A DNA stretch of 64,000 nucleotides. Source: Congregibacter litoralis KT71 (GTDB lineage: Bacteria; Pseudomonadota; Gammaproteobacteria; Pseudomonadales; Halieaceae). The translations under genes and the position numbers were made by a program. Location of the stretch: positions 4,257,338 to 4,321,337 of the forward strand of contig NZ_CM002299.1 in the NCBI RefSeq assembly GCF_000153125.2, given 5' to 3'. Under the pieces are notes generated by a model. That model made no database searches. It was not told the origin of the DNA and was given only the letters and a program-made list of their open reading frames with translations. Of the stretch, positions 43,876-52,121 are shown one piece after another; positions within the stretch are counted from its first letter, which is position 1; each line of letters opens with the position of its first letter.

Positions 43876-46314
43876 TCACTCATAACGCAAGGCGGAAACA
43901 GGCCGGGTAAGGGCCGCCCGCGCGGCCTGGTAGGCAATGGTCAGCCATGCAATGAGCAAAGCCCCCACAGCGGCAGCAATGAACAGCCAGGCCCACTCAG
44001 AGGCAGGCGCTGCATAGGCAAATCGCGTCAGCCATTGGCTCATTGCATAAAACGCCAGGGGCCATGCGATGACACTGGCAATCACAACCAGACGGGTGAA
44101 GTCCGTGGTCAGCAAAATGACGATGTCGGCAACGGAGGCGCCCATGACTTTACGGATGCCGATTTCCTTGGTGCGTCGCTCCGTCGTGAAGGATGCGAGA
44201 CCGAAGAGGCCGAGAGTCGCCACAAAAATCGCGAAGGCCGAAAAAAGCCCGAACAGTTTCGCCTGCTTGTCGTCGGCCCGGTAGCGGGCATCAAAGCGAT
44301 CATCGAGAAACTCCCAGTTAATGGGATCTCTGGGAAGCACTCGCTTCCATACGGCCTCCATGTGCGCAATGGCTGCCTGGGGGTTTCCCGGCGCCAACTT
44401 GACGGATAACCGTCTCCCGTAGCGCGTATGCGGCTCCGAGTAAATCGTCGCCTTGCGCTCGTCGTGGAGGGAGGAGAAGTAGAGGTCGGGAATTACGCCG
44501 ATCACTTCCCGGTTCACCAGTCTGTCCAGCTCGCGGCTAACAGGCTGAACAATCACCTTGCCTACAGCCTCTTTGGGGCTCCAACCGAAACGCCGTGCGG
44601 CGGACTCATTCAAAACGACCCAGGCTTGGGTCACAGGGCTTTCGTCTGATGGCTCCTCAGGTCGCAATTCGTTGGACCGAAAGGTGCGCCCCGCCAGAAA
44701 AGAAACGCCGTAGTGCTCGAACCAGTGGGCGTCCACCTTCAGATCAGCAATAGCGAGGATATTGTCCGACACCATTTGCTTGCCCTGAGCCACATAACCC
44801 GATCCATCGAGGTTCTGCATACTCGGCACCCGCGATGAATACACCACGGACTCTATGCCCGGATGGGTTTCCATCTCTGTCCGCAGGGGCCGGTAGATTT
44901 CGTAAAGATCGACAAAATACGGCAGACTCATCACGACATTGCGTGAGCGGTCAAAACCGAGATCGAGATTTTTTGTGTAGTGCATCTGAGCCATCACGAC
45001 GCCGGTGGCGATGAGCAGCGCAATCGAGGTAGTGAACTGAAACACCACCAACGATTTGCGCAGCATCGCCGATCCGCTCCCGGCAGCGGCGCCCTTGAGC
45101 ACCTCCACGGGTCGAAAGTGGGACAGATAAAGCGCGGGGTACGATCCTGCCACCAGCCCTACCAGCCCCGTACCCACCACCAGGGTCAGGAGGGTCTGGG
45201 GGTCTGCCGGGGAAAAAACCAGGGGCTTTTCAAGGAAAGCGGAAAAGGGTGGCAGCACCAATTCCACCAGCGCCACAGCCAACAGCATGGAAAATGCGGT
45301 CAGCAACACGGACTCGCCCAGAAACTGACGAATAATCTGACCCCGGGTGGCGCCCACCACCTTGCGGATGCCGACTTCCCGCGCGCGCTGCGTTGAGCGG
45401 GCCGTGGTCAGGTTCATGAAGTTTACGCAGGCGATGAGCAGCACCACCATGGCTACGGCACTAAAGGTGTAAACCGTGCTCAGGCTGCCATTGGCCCGCC
45501 ACTCGGAATCCCGGTTAGAGGTCAGGTGAATATCCGTAAGGCGCTGCAGACCCAGCGCTGTTCCTGAGGGTGCATCAGCGCCGCGATGCTTGATCAGGAA
45601 ATCATCAAAGCGGGCGCTCAGGCGCTGGGGCTCGTAGCCCGCGGGCAAGCGAATATAGGTGAAGTAGTTATTGCTACCCCAGTTTGTCAGCTCGTCAGCA
45701 CCCATGAACCCCGGAACGGCATCAATGGAGGCAACCATCTCAAAAGCCATGTGGGTGTTTTCCGGAAGATCCCTGAACACGCCGGTAACCGTTGCTTCCA
45801 CCTGTCCCATGAGGTTCAGGCTTTGACCCAGGGGATCTTCGCTCCCGAAGTAGCGCTGCGCAGCACGCTCAGATAGCACCATGTTATTGGGTGTCGCCAG
45901 GGCACTGTCCCGACTGCCCGCCACAAACTCGAGATTAAAGAACTCAAAAACATTGGGGTCGGCAATAACGATGCCCTCCTCAACGGTCGTCTCGCTGCCG
46001 TGAATGATGTTTAAGGGGCCAGGCTGAAAAATCCGGGTCATATCTTCAATTTCAGCGAAGTCTTCCTGCAACAGTGGCCCGATGGGCGGGGCGACTCTGG
46101 CCAGCTTCAGGTCGTTTCCGAAGAAATCGCGGGTCACTCGATAAATACGATCCGCGTTATCCCAGTGCTTGTCGTAGGAAAGCTCGTAATTCACGAACAC
46201 CGTGATAATGATGCAGCAGGCCAGACCAATGGCCAGGCCAAGAATATTAATCACGCTGAAAAGCGGATTAGCTCCGATGGTACGCAGGGCAATTTTCAGG
46301 TAGTTAAGAAACAT
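43876..46314 (-). CDS. MacB/FtsX-like ABC transporter permease
   Basis: An 812-residue inner-membrane protein. It has the duplicated FtsX arrangement: helix 1 in INILGLAIGLACCIIITVFVNYE (about 24-46), a large periplasmic MacB_PCD domain (about 50-255), three helices with the FtsX signature (TTARSTQRAREVGIRKVVGAT, about 305-325), a second periplasmic domain and a second FtsX block ending with TERRTKEIGIRKVMGAS and three helices. Such permeases move substrates from the periplasm by mechanotransmission rather than classical import. The gene overlaps the ATPase gene by 11 bases and follows the adaptor gene, forming a tripartite efflux system without an outer-membrane channel gene here. Confidence 0.9.
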   Translation of the reverse strand: MFLNYLKIALRTIGANPLFSVINILGLAIGLACCIIITVFVNYELSYDKHWDNADRIYRVTRDFFGNDLKLARVAPPIGPLLQEDFAEIEDMTRIFQPGPLNIIHGSETTVEEGIVIADPNVFEFFNLEFVAGSRDSALATPNNMVLSERAAQRYFGSEDPLGQSLNLMGQVEATVTGVFRDLPENTHMAFEMVASIDAVPGFMGADELTNWGSNNYFTYIRLPAGYEPQRLSARFDDFLIKHRGADAPSGTALGLQRLTDIHLTSNRDSEWRANGSLSTVYTFSAVAMVVLLIACVNFMNLTTARSTQRAREVGIRKVVGATRGQIIRQFLGESVLLTAFSMLLAVALVELVLPPFSAFLEKPLVFSPADPQTLLTLVVGTGLVGLVAGSYPALYLSHFRPVEVLKGAAAGSGSAMLRKSLVVFQFTTSIALLIATGVVMAQMHYTKNLDLGFDRSRNVVMSLPYFVDLYEIYRPLRTEMETHPGIESVVYSSRVPSMQNLDGSGYVAQGKQMVSDNILAIADLKVDAHWFEHYGVSFLAGRTFRSNELRPEEPSDESPVTQAWVVLNESAARRFGWSPKEAVGKVIVQPVSRELDRLVNREVIGVIPDLYFSSLHDERKATIYSEPHTRYGRRLSVKLAPGNPQAAIAHMEAVWKRVLPRDPINWEFLDDRFDARYRADDKQAKLFGLFSAFAIFVATLGLFGLASFTTERRTKEIGIRKVMGASVADIVILLTTDFTRLVVIASVIAWPLAFYAMSQWLTRFAYAAPASEWAWLFIAAAVGALLIAWLTIAYQAARAALTRPVSALRYE

Positions 46315-47014
46315 GGGCTATCTCATCCATCTGCTGCCTCGCCATGACGTTTTCGGAGAGGATGCGCCCATCGAGCATATTCACAACCCGCGTCGCATGG
46401 TCGGCATGGGCAGGGTCGTGGGTGACCATAACGATGGTGGTTCCTTCCCGGTTCAGATCGTTGAGTAGAGCAAGCACTTCCTCACCGTTGCTGCTATCGA
46501 GATTTCCTGTCGGCTCATCCGCCAGAATGAGCGCCGGATTACTGATCACCGCCCGGGCGACGGCAACGCGCTGCTGCTGCCCGCCGGACAGCTGCTGGGG
46601 CCGATGGTCAGCGCGGTGAGCAATGTTCACGCGCTCAAGAACCTCCATAACGCGGCGCTCACGCTCGGCGGGCTTTACCTTCTGATAGAGCAGGGGCAGT
46701 TGAACGTTTTCGCGAACGGATAGTTCGTCGATGAGATTGAAGCTCTGAAAGATAAAACCCAGGCGCTTCTTGCGAATGACAGCCAGTTCCTGTTCCGAGC
46801 AACCCGAGATCCTTTCACCCTGGAGGGAGTAGGTGCCGGCAGAGGCGGAGTCCAGCATTCCCAGTACATTGAGGAGCGTAGATTTGCCGCAGCCCGACGG
46901 GCCCATAATCGCAATGAACTCTCCTTTTTCAATCTGTAGGTTGATGCCATCTAACGCGGTCGTCTCCACATCAGAGGTCCGGTATACCTTGCACAGGTCT
47001 GTCATCTCGATCAT
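46304..47014 (-). CDS. ABC transporter ATPase, MacB/LolD-like
   Basis: A 236-residue ATPase. Walker A is GPSGCGKSTLLNVLG (about 38-52), the Q-loop lies in FIFQSFNLID, the signature is QLSGGQQQRVAVARA (about 140-154), Walker B is ALILADEPTGNLDS (about 160-173) and the switch His is in MVTHD. It powers the FtsX-type permease encoded next. It lies 13 bp after the adaptor gene and overlaps the permease gene by 11 bases. It is full length and all motifs are intact. Confidence 0.93.
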   Translation of the reverse strand: MIEMTDLCKVYRTSDVETTALDGINLQIEKGEFIAIMGPSGCGKSTLLNVLGMLDSASAGTYSLQGERISGCSEQELAVIRKKRLGFIFQSFNLIDELSVRENVQLPLLYQKVKPAERERRVMEVLERVNIAHRADHRPQQLSGGQQQRVAVARAVISNPALILADEPTGNLDSSNGEEVLALLNDLNREGTTIVMVTHDPAHADHATRVVNMLDGRILSENVMARQQMDEIAHVS

Positions 47015-47027
47015 TTTTTGTTCCTGC

Positions 47028-48308
47028 CTAGCGGTCTATGAAGAGTCGATCAACGTTTATGAAGCTGCTGTAGGAGGACGTGATCACTACGTCCCCGGGC
47101 AGTAGGCCCGAGACCACTTCAATTTGATTTGGATTGCGACGGCCCAGCTGAACATCGCGGCGCGTCGCCACGCTGCGATCCGGACTGAGAACGAATACCC
47201 AGGCGCCGCCGGTGTCGATAAGAAAAGCCCCGTTACTCACGAGCGTTGCCTGCTCCTCGGTATCACCGAGCATCAGACGCAGTTGCAAAGTCTGACCGCG
47301 GCGAATGTTGCCCGGGGTGTCATCCAGGAAGCGCAGGTCGACCTCAAACTGTGCACCGGAGACCTCCGGATAAATCTTACTGAGCTCTAGCGTGTAGGCC
47401 TTTCCGTCAAGCTCCAGTCTCGCTCGCTGGCCGACACTGACCCGATTCAGATAAAACTCATTGACCAGGGCAGAGGCTTTGAAGTGATCGACGTCATCGA
47501 TTTGTCCCAGGCGCTCACCGCGGGCTTTAGACTCGCCAATCTCGGCGTCGAAGGATGAGAGCAGTCCGCTGCGTGGGGCGACAATCAGCAGGTTCTCCAG
47601 ATTCGCCCGTGCCAGGGTCAGGTTTTGCTCCAGCTGTGAAACCGAGGCTTGAAGTTGTTGCATCTGCGCAACGCGGATGCGCTCATCCTGGGCCTGACTC
47701 GCCAGGGTGATTTCCCGCCGTTTGCTCCAGTACTCAAGTTCGTCCAGGGCATTTTCATACTCATTGCGAGAGATAAACTCCTTACCTTCGAGCTCGGTGT
47801 AGCGTTTGACGAGGCGCCCGAGGCGAGTCATCTGGTAGTCAATCTCCACCAGGTCGCCCTTCAGGCTCAGGCGATTCTGCTCGATAGCCAGCTCCGTGTT
47901 TCGCAGATTGTTCAGCTGCTCGCTGACCTCGGCCTCCCGCGCGATAACGTCGAGCTGCAGGGTGGTGTTGCTTAACTCCACCAGAGGCTGCCCCGCCGCA
48001 ACGGTAGCCCCCTCCTCCACCAGAAGACGCTCTACCCGGCCACCTTCGATCGCGTCGAGAAACACGCTCCGTCCGGGTTCAACAATGGCTCGCAGGGGGA
48101 TGTAATCTTCATAGGTGCCCGTGGTCACCGTGTCCGTGCGGATTCGCTGTCCGTCGAGGGTGAAGCTTGTTGAGTAATCACGAGTGGCAAACCAGACGCC
48201 GGCAGCGACCAGGGCCGCAACAACCAGAGCGGGGACGAGCCATCGGGGAAGAGTTTGGCCTTGTATCGGGCGATCCATACTCGAGCTAGCTTGCGTTTGT
48301 TTATTCAT
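47028..48308 (-). CDS. HlyD/MacA-like periplasmic adaptor subunit
   Basis: A 426-residue membrane-fusion protein: one N-terminal membrane helix (WLVPALVVAALVAAGVWF, about 24-41), a lipoyl-like domain (GGRVERLLVEEGATVAAGQPL, about 89-109), an alpha-helical hairpin with heptads (about 125-245) and beta-barrel domains to the C-terminus. It links the ABC permease to an outer-membrane channel. The ATG at 48308 nearly coincides with the predicted sigma-54 transcription start, so the in-frame ATG at 48278 may be the real start. It is first in the operon adaptor > ATPase > permease, facing an NtrC-type regulator gene. Confidence 0.88.
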   Translation of the reverse strand: MNKQTQASSSMDRPIQGQTLPRWLVPALVVAALVAAGVWFATRDYSTSFTLDGQRIRTDTVTTGTYEDYIPLRAIVEPGRSVFLDAIEGGRVERLLVEEGATVAAGQPLVELSNTTLQLDVIAREAEVSEQLNNLRNTELAIEQNRLSLKGDLVEIDYQMTRLGRLVKRYTELEGKEFISRNEYENALDELEYWSKRREITLASQAQDERIRVAQMQQLQASVSQLEQNLTLARANLENLLIVAPRSGLLSSFDAEIGESKARGERLGQIDDVDHFKASALVNEFYLNRVSVGQRARLELDGKAYTLELSKIYPEVSGAQFEVDLRFLDDTPGNIRRGQTLQLRLMLGDTEEQATLVSNGAFLIDTGGAWVFVLSPDRSVATRRDVQLGRRNPNQIEVVSGLLPGDVVITSSYSSFINVDRLFIDR

Positions 48309-48320
48309 AGCTTCTGTAAC

Positions 48321-48336
48321 GCAAGGATCGGCCCAA
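48321..48336 (-). promoter_or_regulatory. sigma-54 promoter of the efflux operon
   Basis: On the minus strand TTGGGCCGATCCTTGC has GG and GC exactly 10 bases apart (-24/-12 elements), close to the consensus TTGGCACG-N4-TTGC. Transcription would start near 48309. An NtrC-type activator is encoded divergently, and a palindrome lies about 105 bp upstream of this start. Confidence 0.65.
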
Positions 48337-48405
48337 CTTCACCAGTAATAAAATCAATGACTTAGGACCGGAGTCGCCGCCGCCATTGTTCACTTATGCA
48401 AATAG

Positions 48406-48423
48406 GTGTTCGAATTCGAACAC
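48406..48423. promoter_or_regulatory. 18-bp perfect palindrome, likely activator binding site
   Basis: GTGTTCGAATTCGAACAC is perfectly self-complementary. It lies between the divergent efflux operon and the NtrC-type regulator gene, centred about 105 bp upstream of the predicted sigma-54 start. This is a usual position for an enhancer-binding protein, and the site is also 22 bp from the regulator's own ATG, so autoregulation is possible. Confidence 0.65.
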
Positions 48424-48444
48424 TTGAGGGACTACACTGGCCCC

Positions 48445-49782
48445 ATGACTGACAAGACCACCCTGCTCATCGTCGACGATGACGAGGACGTATTAACCGC
48501 CGCCCGGCTTCTCCTGCGCCGGCACTTCGGCCGTGTGATTACCCAGACTGATCCCGGCAAAATCCCCGAACTCATGGCCGCTGAGGCAATCGATGTGTTC
48601 CTCCTGGACATGAATTTCGCCATCGGCAGAAACAGCGGCAAAGAGGGCTTGCACTGGCTGGGAGACATTCGGCAGCGCGACCCGAATGCCGTGGTGGTTC
48701 TTATGACTGCCTTCGGCGACCTCAACACGGCAGTGGCGGCGATGCGTGAGGGTGCGACGGATTTTGTGCTCAAGCCCTGGCAGAACGACAGACTGATCGC
48801 GACCCTACGCGTAGCCGCAGATTTGCGACACACCCGGGCTCAACTCAGCGCACTGACCGCCCCACCGCCCGAAGAAACCATGATCGCCGGATCTGCGTCC
48901 ATGCAGCGCGTCATGAAAATGGTGGAGCGAGTCGCAGGCACCGACGCCACCGTCCTGATCCGGGGCGAGAATGGCACGGGTAAGGAGTTGATTGCCCAAG
49001 AGCTGCACCGTCTTTCTGCCCGCTCCGACGCGCCAATGGTCAGCGTCGATCTGGGGGCCCTCGCCGAGAGCCTGTTTGAAAGCGAACTCTTCGGACATCG
49101 GCGCGGTGCCTTTACCGGGGCCGACAGTGATCGGGCGGGACGTTTTCAGGCGGCCAGCGGCGGCACGCTTTTTCTGGATGAGATTGGCAACCTGCCCCTC
49201 GCGCTCCAGACAAAACTATTGCGCGCACTGGAAAACCGTGAAGTCACTCCCCTGGGTGCAGACCAAGAGATCGACGTGGATATTCGACTCATTGCAGCCA
49301 CTAACCAGCCCCTGGAGGACATGGTTGCCCGCGGCGAGTTCCGCGAGGATTTGCTCTACCGAATCAACACCATCTCCATTGAACTGCCGCCCCTGCGGGA
49401 GCGCCTTGAAGATCTGCCGGAGTTGGCGCGCTTCTTCGCCGCACAGGCCGCACGACGGTACCGCCTGCCCGCCAAGGAAGTTCCGGCAAAGGTCCTTCAG
49501 CGATTGGCACAGTGGAGCTGGCCGGGCAACATCCGGGAGCTGTCGCATACCATGGAGCGCGCCGTGATCATGGGCGAGCGTGATGCTCTCGCCATTGAAG
49601 ACTTTGATCTTAAGTCCCGGCAGGTAGACGCCGCGGCTGAAACGCTCAATCTGGAAGAGAATGAACGCAGGCTGGTACAAACGGCTCTCCAACGGTACGA
49701 AGGGAATGTGTCGAGAGCGGCCGACGCTCTGGGCATCACCCGTGCAGCGCTGTACCGACGAATGGAAAAGTTCGATCTGTGA
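48445..49782 (+). CDS. NtrC-family sigma-54-dependent response regulator
   Basis: A 445-residue activator. The receiver domain (about 1-120) has LLIVDDDEDV, the phosphorylatable Asp in FLLDMNFA and Lys in VLKPW. The AAA+ domain (about 145-380) has IRGENGTGKELIAQ (Walker A), FGHRRGAFTGAD (GAFTGA loop for sigma-54 contact), GGTLFLDEIGN (Walker B) and the arginine-finger region. A Fis-type HTH ends the protein (GNVSRAADALGITRAALYRRM). The ATG at 48445 is preferred over a GTG at 48406 lying inside the palindrome. It should activate the divergent efflux operon from its sigma-54 promoter. Confidence 0.92.
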   Translation: MTDKTTLLIVDDDEDVLTAARLLLRRHFGRVITQTDPGKIPELMAAEAIDVFLLDMNFAIGRNSGKEGLHWLGDIRQRDPNAVVVLMTAFGDLNTAVAAMREGATDFVLKPWQNDRLIATLRVAADLRHTRAQLSALTAPPPEETMIAGSASMQRVMKMVERVAGTDATVLIRGENGTGKELIAQELHRLSARSDAPMVSVDLGALAESLFESELFGHRRGAFTGADSDRAGRFQAASGGTLFLDEIGNLPLALQTKLLRALENREVTPLGADQEIDVDIRLIAATNQPLEDMVARGEFREDLLYRINTISIELPPLRERLEDLPELARFFAAQAARRYRLPAKEVPAKVLQRLAQWSWPGNIRELSHTMERAVIMGERDALAIEDFDLKSRQVDAAAETLNLEENERRLVQTALQRYEGNVSRAADALGITRAALYRRMEKFDL

Positions 49783-51107
49783 AGCAGCGCTTCCGGCAGC
49801 GGTTTCGTTGGGCCACCATTTTTCAGGTTTTGCTACTGACGGTGACGCTGTCGCTGCTCGCGCTTTCTTTGACGGGCAGGGACTACCGTGCCGTGCCGTT
49901 GATATTGAGTATGATCGCGGCGCTACAGCTATTCCTTCTGATACGTTCGGTTCACGCGCATGTAAACGCGCTGGAAGACTTTTTTGCCGCTGTCGCCTAC
50001 GAGGACTTTACAAAGCGCTTCCTTGAAGAGGACCTGGACGGAGAACTCCGAGATGCCTTTAACCGCATTCTTGCGCGTTTCCGCACGGCCAGCGCCGAGC
50101 GTGAACTCCAGGCGGGTTATCTCGATACGGTTGTACGCCATGTGCCGGTCGCGCTCCTGGCCGCCAAGGCCGACGGTAGCCTGTCCATCGTCAATAACCC
50201 CGCGCGGCGACTTACGGGGCTGACGGGTTTACGTCATCTAGACGACCTGGCTCAGCTCGCGCCGGATCTACCCGGCGCCCTAAGTGAAATCGGGGCGGGG
50301 CAACAACGCCTGCTACAAACCCGTTTGCGGGGTATTCCCGCGGAACTTCGCGTGTCCGTATCAGAAATCCGTCGTGATGGCGCCGTAGAGCGACTTTACT
50401 CCCTGGAAAACTTATCCGGTGAGCTATCGGCCCGGGAGAGCAGCGCCTGGCGCAACCTGATTCGCGTGCTGACCCACGAGATCATGAATACCCTGACCCC
50501 CGTGAGTTCCCTGGCAGAAACTGCCAGCGGTATGCTCAATGAAAGCGCCGCGCTTCGTAAGGATCCCGCCATCGACGATATACGCGAAGCGGTTGAGACC
50601 ATCGGACGCCGCAGCTCCGGACTCACGCGCTTCGTGACCCGTTATCGGGAGCTTATGCAGGTGCCGAATCCGGAGCTCTCGGAGATAGTCGTGGCGGACC
50701 TGCTGCGCGACCTGATCAACCTTGAGAAGCAGGCCCTGGATGGCGTCGAAACGCGGCTATCCGTACAGCCGGAAACCCTGACAATCACCGCAGACCGGCA
50801 ATTGATCGAGCAGGTGCTGATCAACGTGTTAAAGAATTCCATCGAGGCGCTGCATGATGAGAAACAGTCCTTCATCACGCTTACAGCACGCCTGGACTAC
50901 GGTCGCACCTTGATCGACATAGAGGACAACGGACCGGGAGTGCCAGAGGACCTGCTGGACGAAGTGTTCATTCCGTTTTTCACTACCAAACGCGAAGGCA
51001 GCGGTATCGGGCTTTCGCTGAGTCGACAGATAATGACGGCGCATGGCGGCGATGTCATCATGGAGCGACTCCCGGAAGGCACACGAACGCGGCTGGTGTT
51101 TGTGTGA
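49779..51107 (+). CDS. sensor histidine kinase
   Basis: A 442-residue inner-membrane kinase. Two hydrophobic segments (about 10-29 and 37-54) lie close together, leaving almost no periplasmic loop, so it probably senses within the membrane. A PAS-like region (about 105-210) precedes the H-box RVLTHEIMNTLTPVSS (about 229-244). The ATPase domain has INVLKNSIEAL (N-box), DNGPGVPEDL (G1) and GSGIGLSLSRQI (G2). The GTG start overlaps the regulator's stop by four bases, so the pair is coupled. It should phosphorylate the NtrC-type regulator. Confidence 0.9.
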   Translation: MKQRFRQRFRWATIFQVLLLTVTLSLLALSLTGRDYRAVPLILSMIAALQLFLLIRSVHAHVNALEDFFAAVAYEDFTKRFLEEDLDGELRDAFNRILARFRTASAERELQAGYLDTVVRHVPVALLAAKADGSLSIVNNPARRLTGLTGLRHLDDLAQLAPDLPGALSEIGAGQQRLLQTRLRGIPAELRVSVSEIRRDGAVERLYSLENLSGELSARESSAWRNLIRVLTHEIMNTLTPVSSLAETASGMLNESAALRKDPAIDDIREAVETIGRRSSGLTRFVTRYRELMQVPNPELSEIVVADLLRDLINLEKQALDGVETRLSVQPETLTITADRQLIEQVLINVLKNSIEALHDEKQSFITLTARLDYGRTLIDIEDNGPGVPEDLLDEVFIPFFTTKREGSGIGLSLSRQIMTAHGGDVIMERLPEGTRTRLVFV

Positions 51108-51140
51108 TTCCTGTGCCGGAACAGCCCAATGGACCAATGA

Positions 51141-52022
51141 TTAGAGATAGGGCACGTTGATCTGAAATCTGCAGCGATCTATTACGCCACCACGAGCCCC
51201 AGCTAGCGGGGTTAGTAAATCATAGCTCGGAGGCCTACCAGACCCCAGCGACTTTCCGTTTTTAGGAAGCACGTACCAAACAATTGTTTGCTTCGTATCG
51301 CGGCTCACGACAGCCGGGCTTGTATGGGTGTACCTTAGCCAAACGCCATCGGGTCCTTCAAAAGCCTGCGGATCAAGCAGCCGGATCTTGCCGGAATTAA
51401 GATACACGGTCGCTAGGAACAATCTCTCAAAAGAGAAATCGACATCAAAGTCTACGGGTTTCTGACCCCGGCAGAACGAGAGCCGATCGAGCTCTTGCTG
51501 GGACTGCACCGTATGCGCTCGCGTCAGGAAAACAGTCTTCGACGACCCTGTGCCGCGCACATCACCCTGCCGGTGCTCAGGTTCACTGACCTGCCACTGC
51601 CCGTTCACTCGTTTAACCACAACCACGGCATGAAACGGTCTGTATCCCTTTGGCCCTACTCCCGTTAAGAACCTTGCGGAGACTCGTATTGCGTCGTCAG
51701 AAAGCCTCGTTGTTTTGAGAGAATCCTGAAAAAACCAACCCTGGACTACCGGGGCAACGGCTCCAGTGCCAAGGCCGGCAGCGGAGCCCTTCGGAGAATC
51801 CAGAAGATATAAGCCACCAGAGCAGGGGTGACTAAAAATCGACAGCCGCTTATCAATAATGCTCAAAAGACGGCCCTTGGAAGGATTCTCAAGGACACAG
51901 TCAACGACGACTGAAGACGGCCTTTCGATGTCATCCGCCCCGGGAGCGATCGCTGTATCGGCCCGTGCCGAAGCGATCAATACTAAAGAAAAACAAAAAC
52001 TCAGTGCGAACAGTCTTTTCAT
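51141..52022 (-). CDS. exported protein of unknown function (TGGGG-motif regulon)
   Basis: A 293-residue exported protein. AGGAGG lies 7-8 bases upstream of the ATG at 52022, which opens a signal peptide ending ASARA (about residue 20). The mature part is mostly beta (SSVVVDCVLENPSKGRLLS; HAVVVVKRVNGQWQVSE; VYLNSGKIRLLDP) and contains three Cys. I do not recognise the family. A TGGGG-N6-CCCCA inverted repeat lies 62 bp upstream of the start, like those before other genes of this segment. It is the last gene on the minus strand before the NtrC-type kinase, with which it is convergent. Confidence 0.65.
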   Translation of the reverse strand: MKRLFALSFCFSLVLIASARADTAIAPGADDIERPSSVVVDCVLENPSKGRLLSIIDKRLSIFSHPCSGGLYLLDSPKGSAAGLGTGAVAPVVQGWFFQDSLKTTRLSDDAIRVSARFLTGVGPKGYRPFHAVVVVKRVNGQWQVSEPEHRQGDVRGTGSSKTVFLTRAHTVQSQQELDRLSFCRGQKPVDFDVDFSFERLFLATVYLNSGKIRLLDPQAFEGPDGVWLRYTHTSPAVVSRDTKQTIVWYVLPKNGKSLGSGRPPSYDLLTPLAGARGGVIDRCRFQINVPYL

Positions 52023-52084
52023 TTCAGATCCTCCTGATGCGTAACCGTCGGGAGGATCTTCTCTTACCACTGAAACGGTAGTAA

Positions 52085-52100
52085 TGGGGTAAACACCCCA
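52085..52100. promoter_or_regulatory. TGGGG-N6-CCCCA inverted repeat, site 1
   Basis: TGGGGTAAACACCCCA, 62 bp upstream of the exported-protein ATG at 52022. It is one of four such sites at nearly constant distance from start codons between 52 and 60.4 kb. Confidence 0.65.
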
Positions 52101-52121
52101 ATCAACACATCACTCAGTCAA

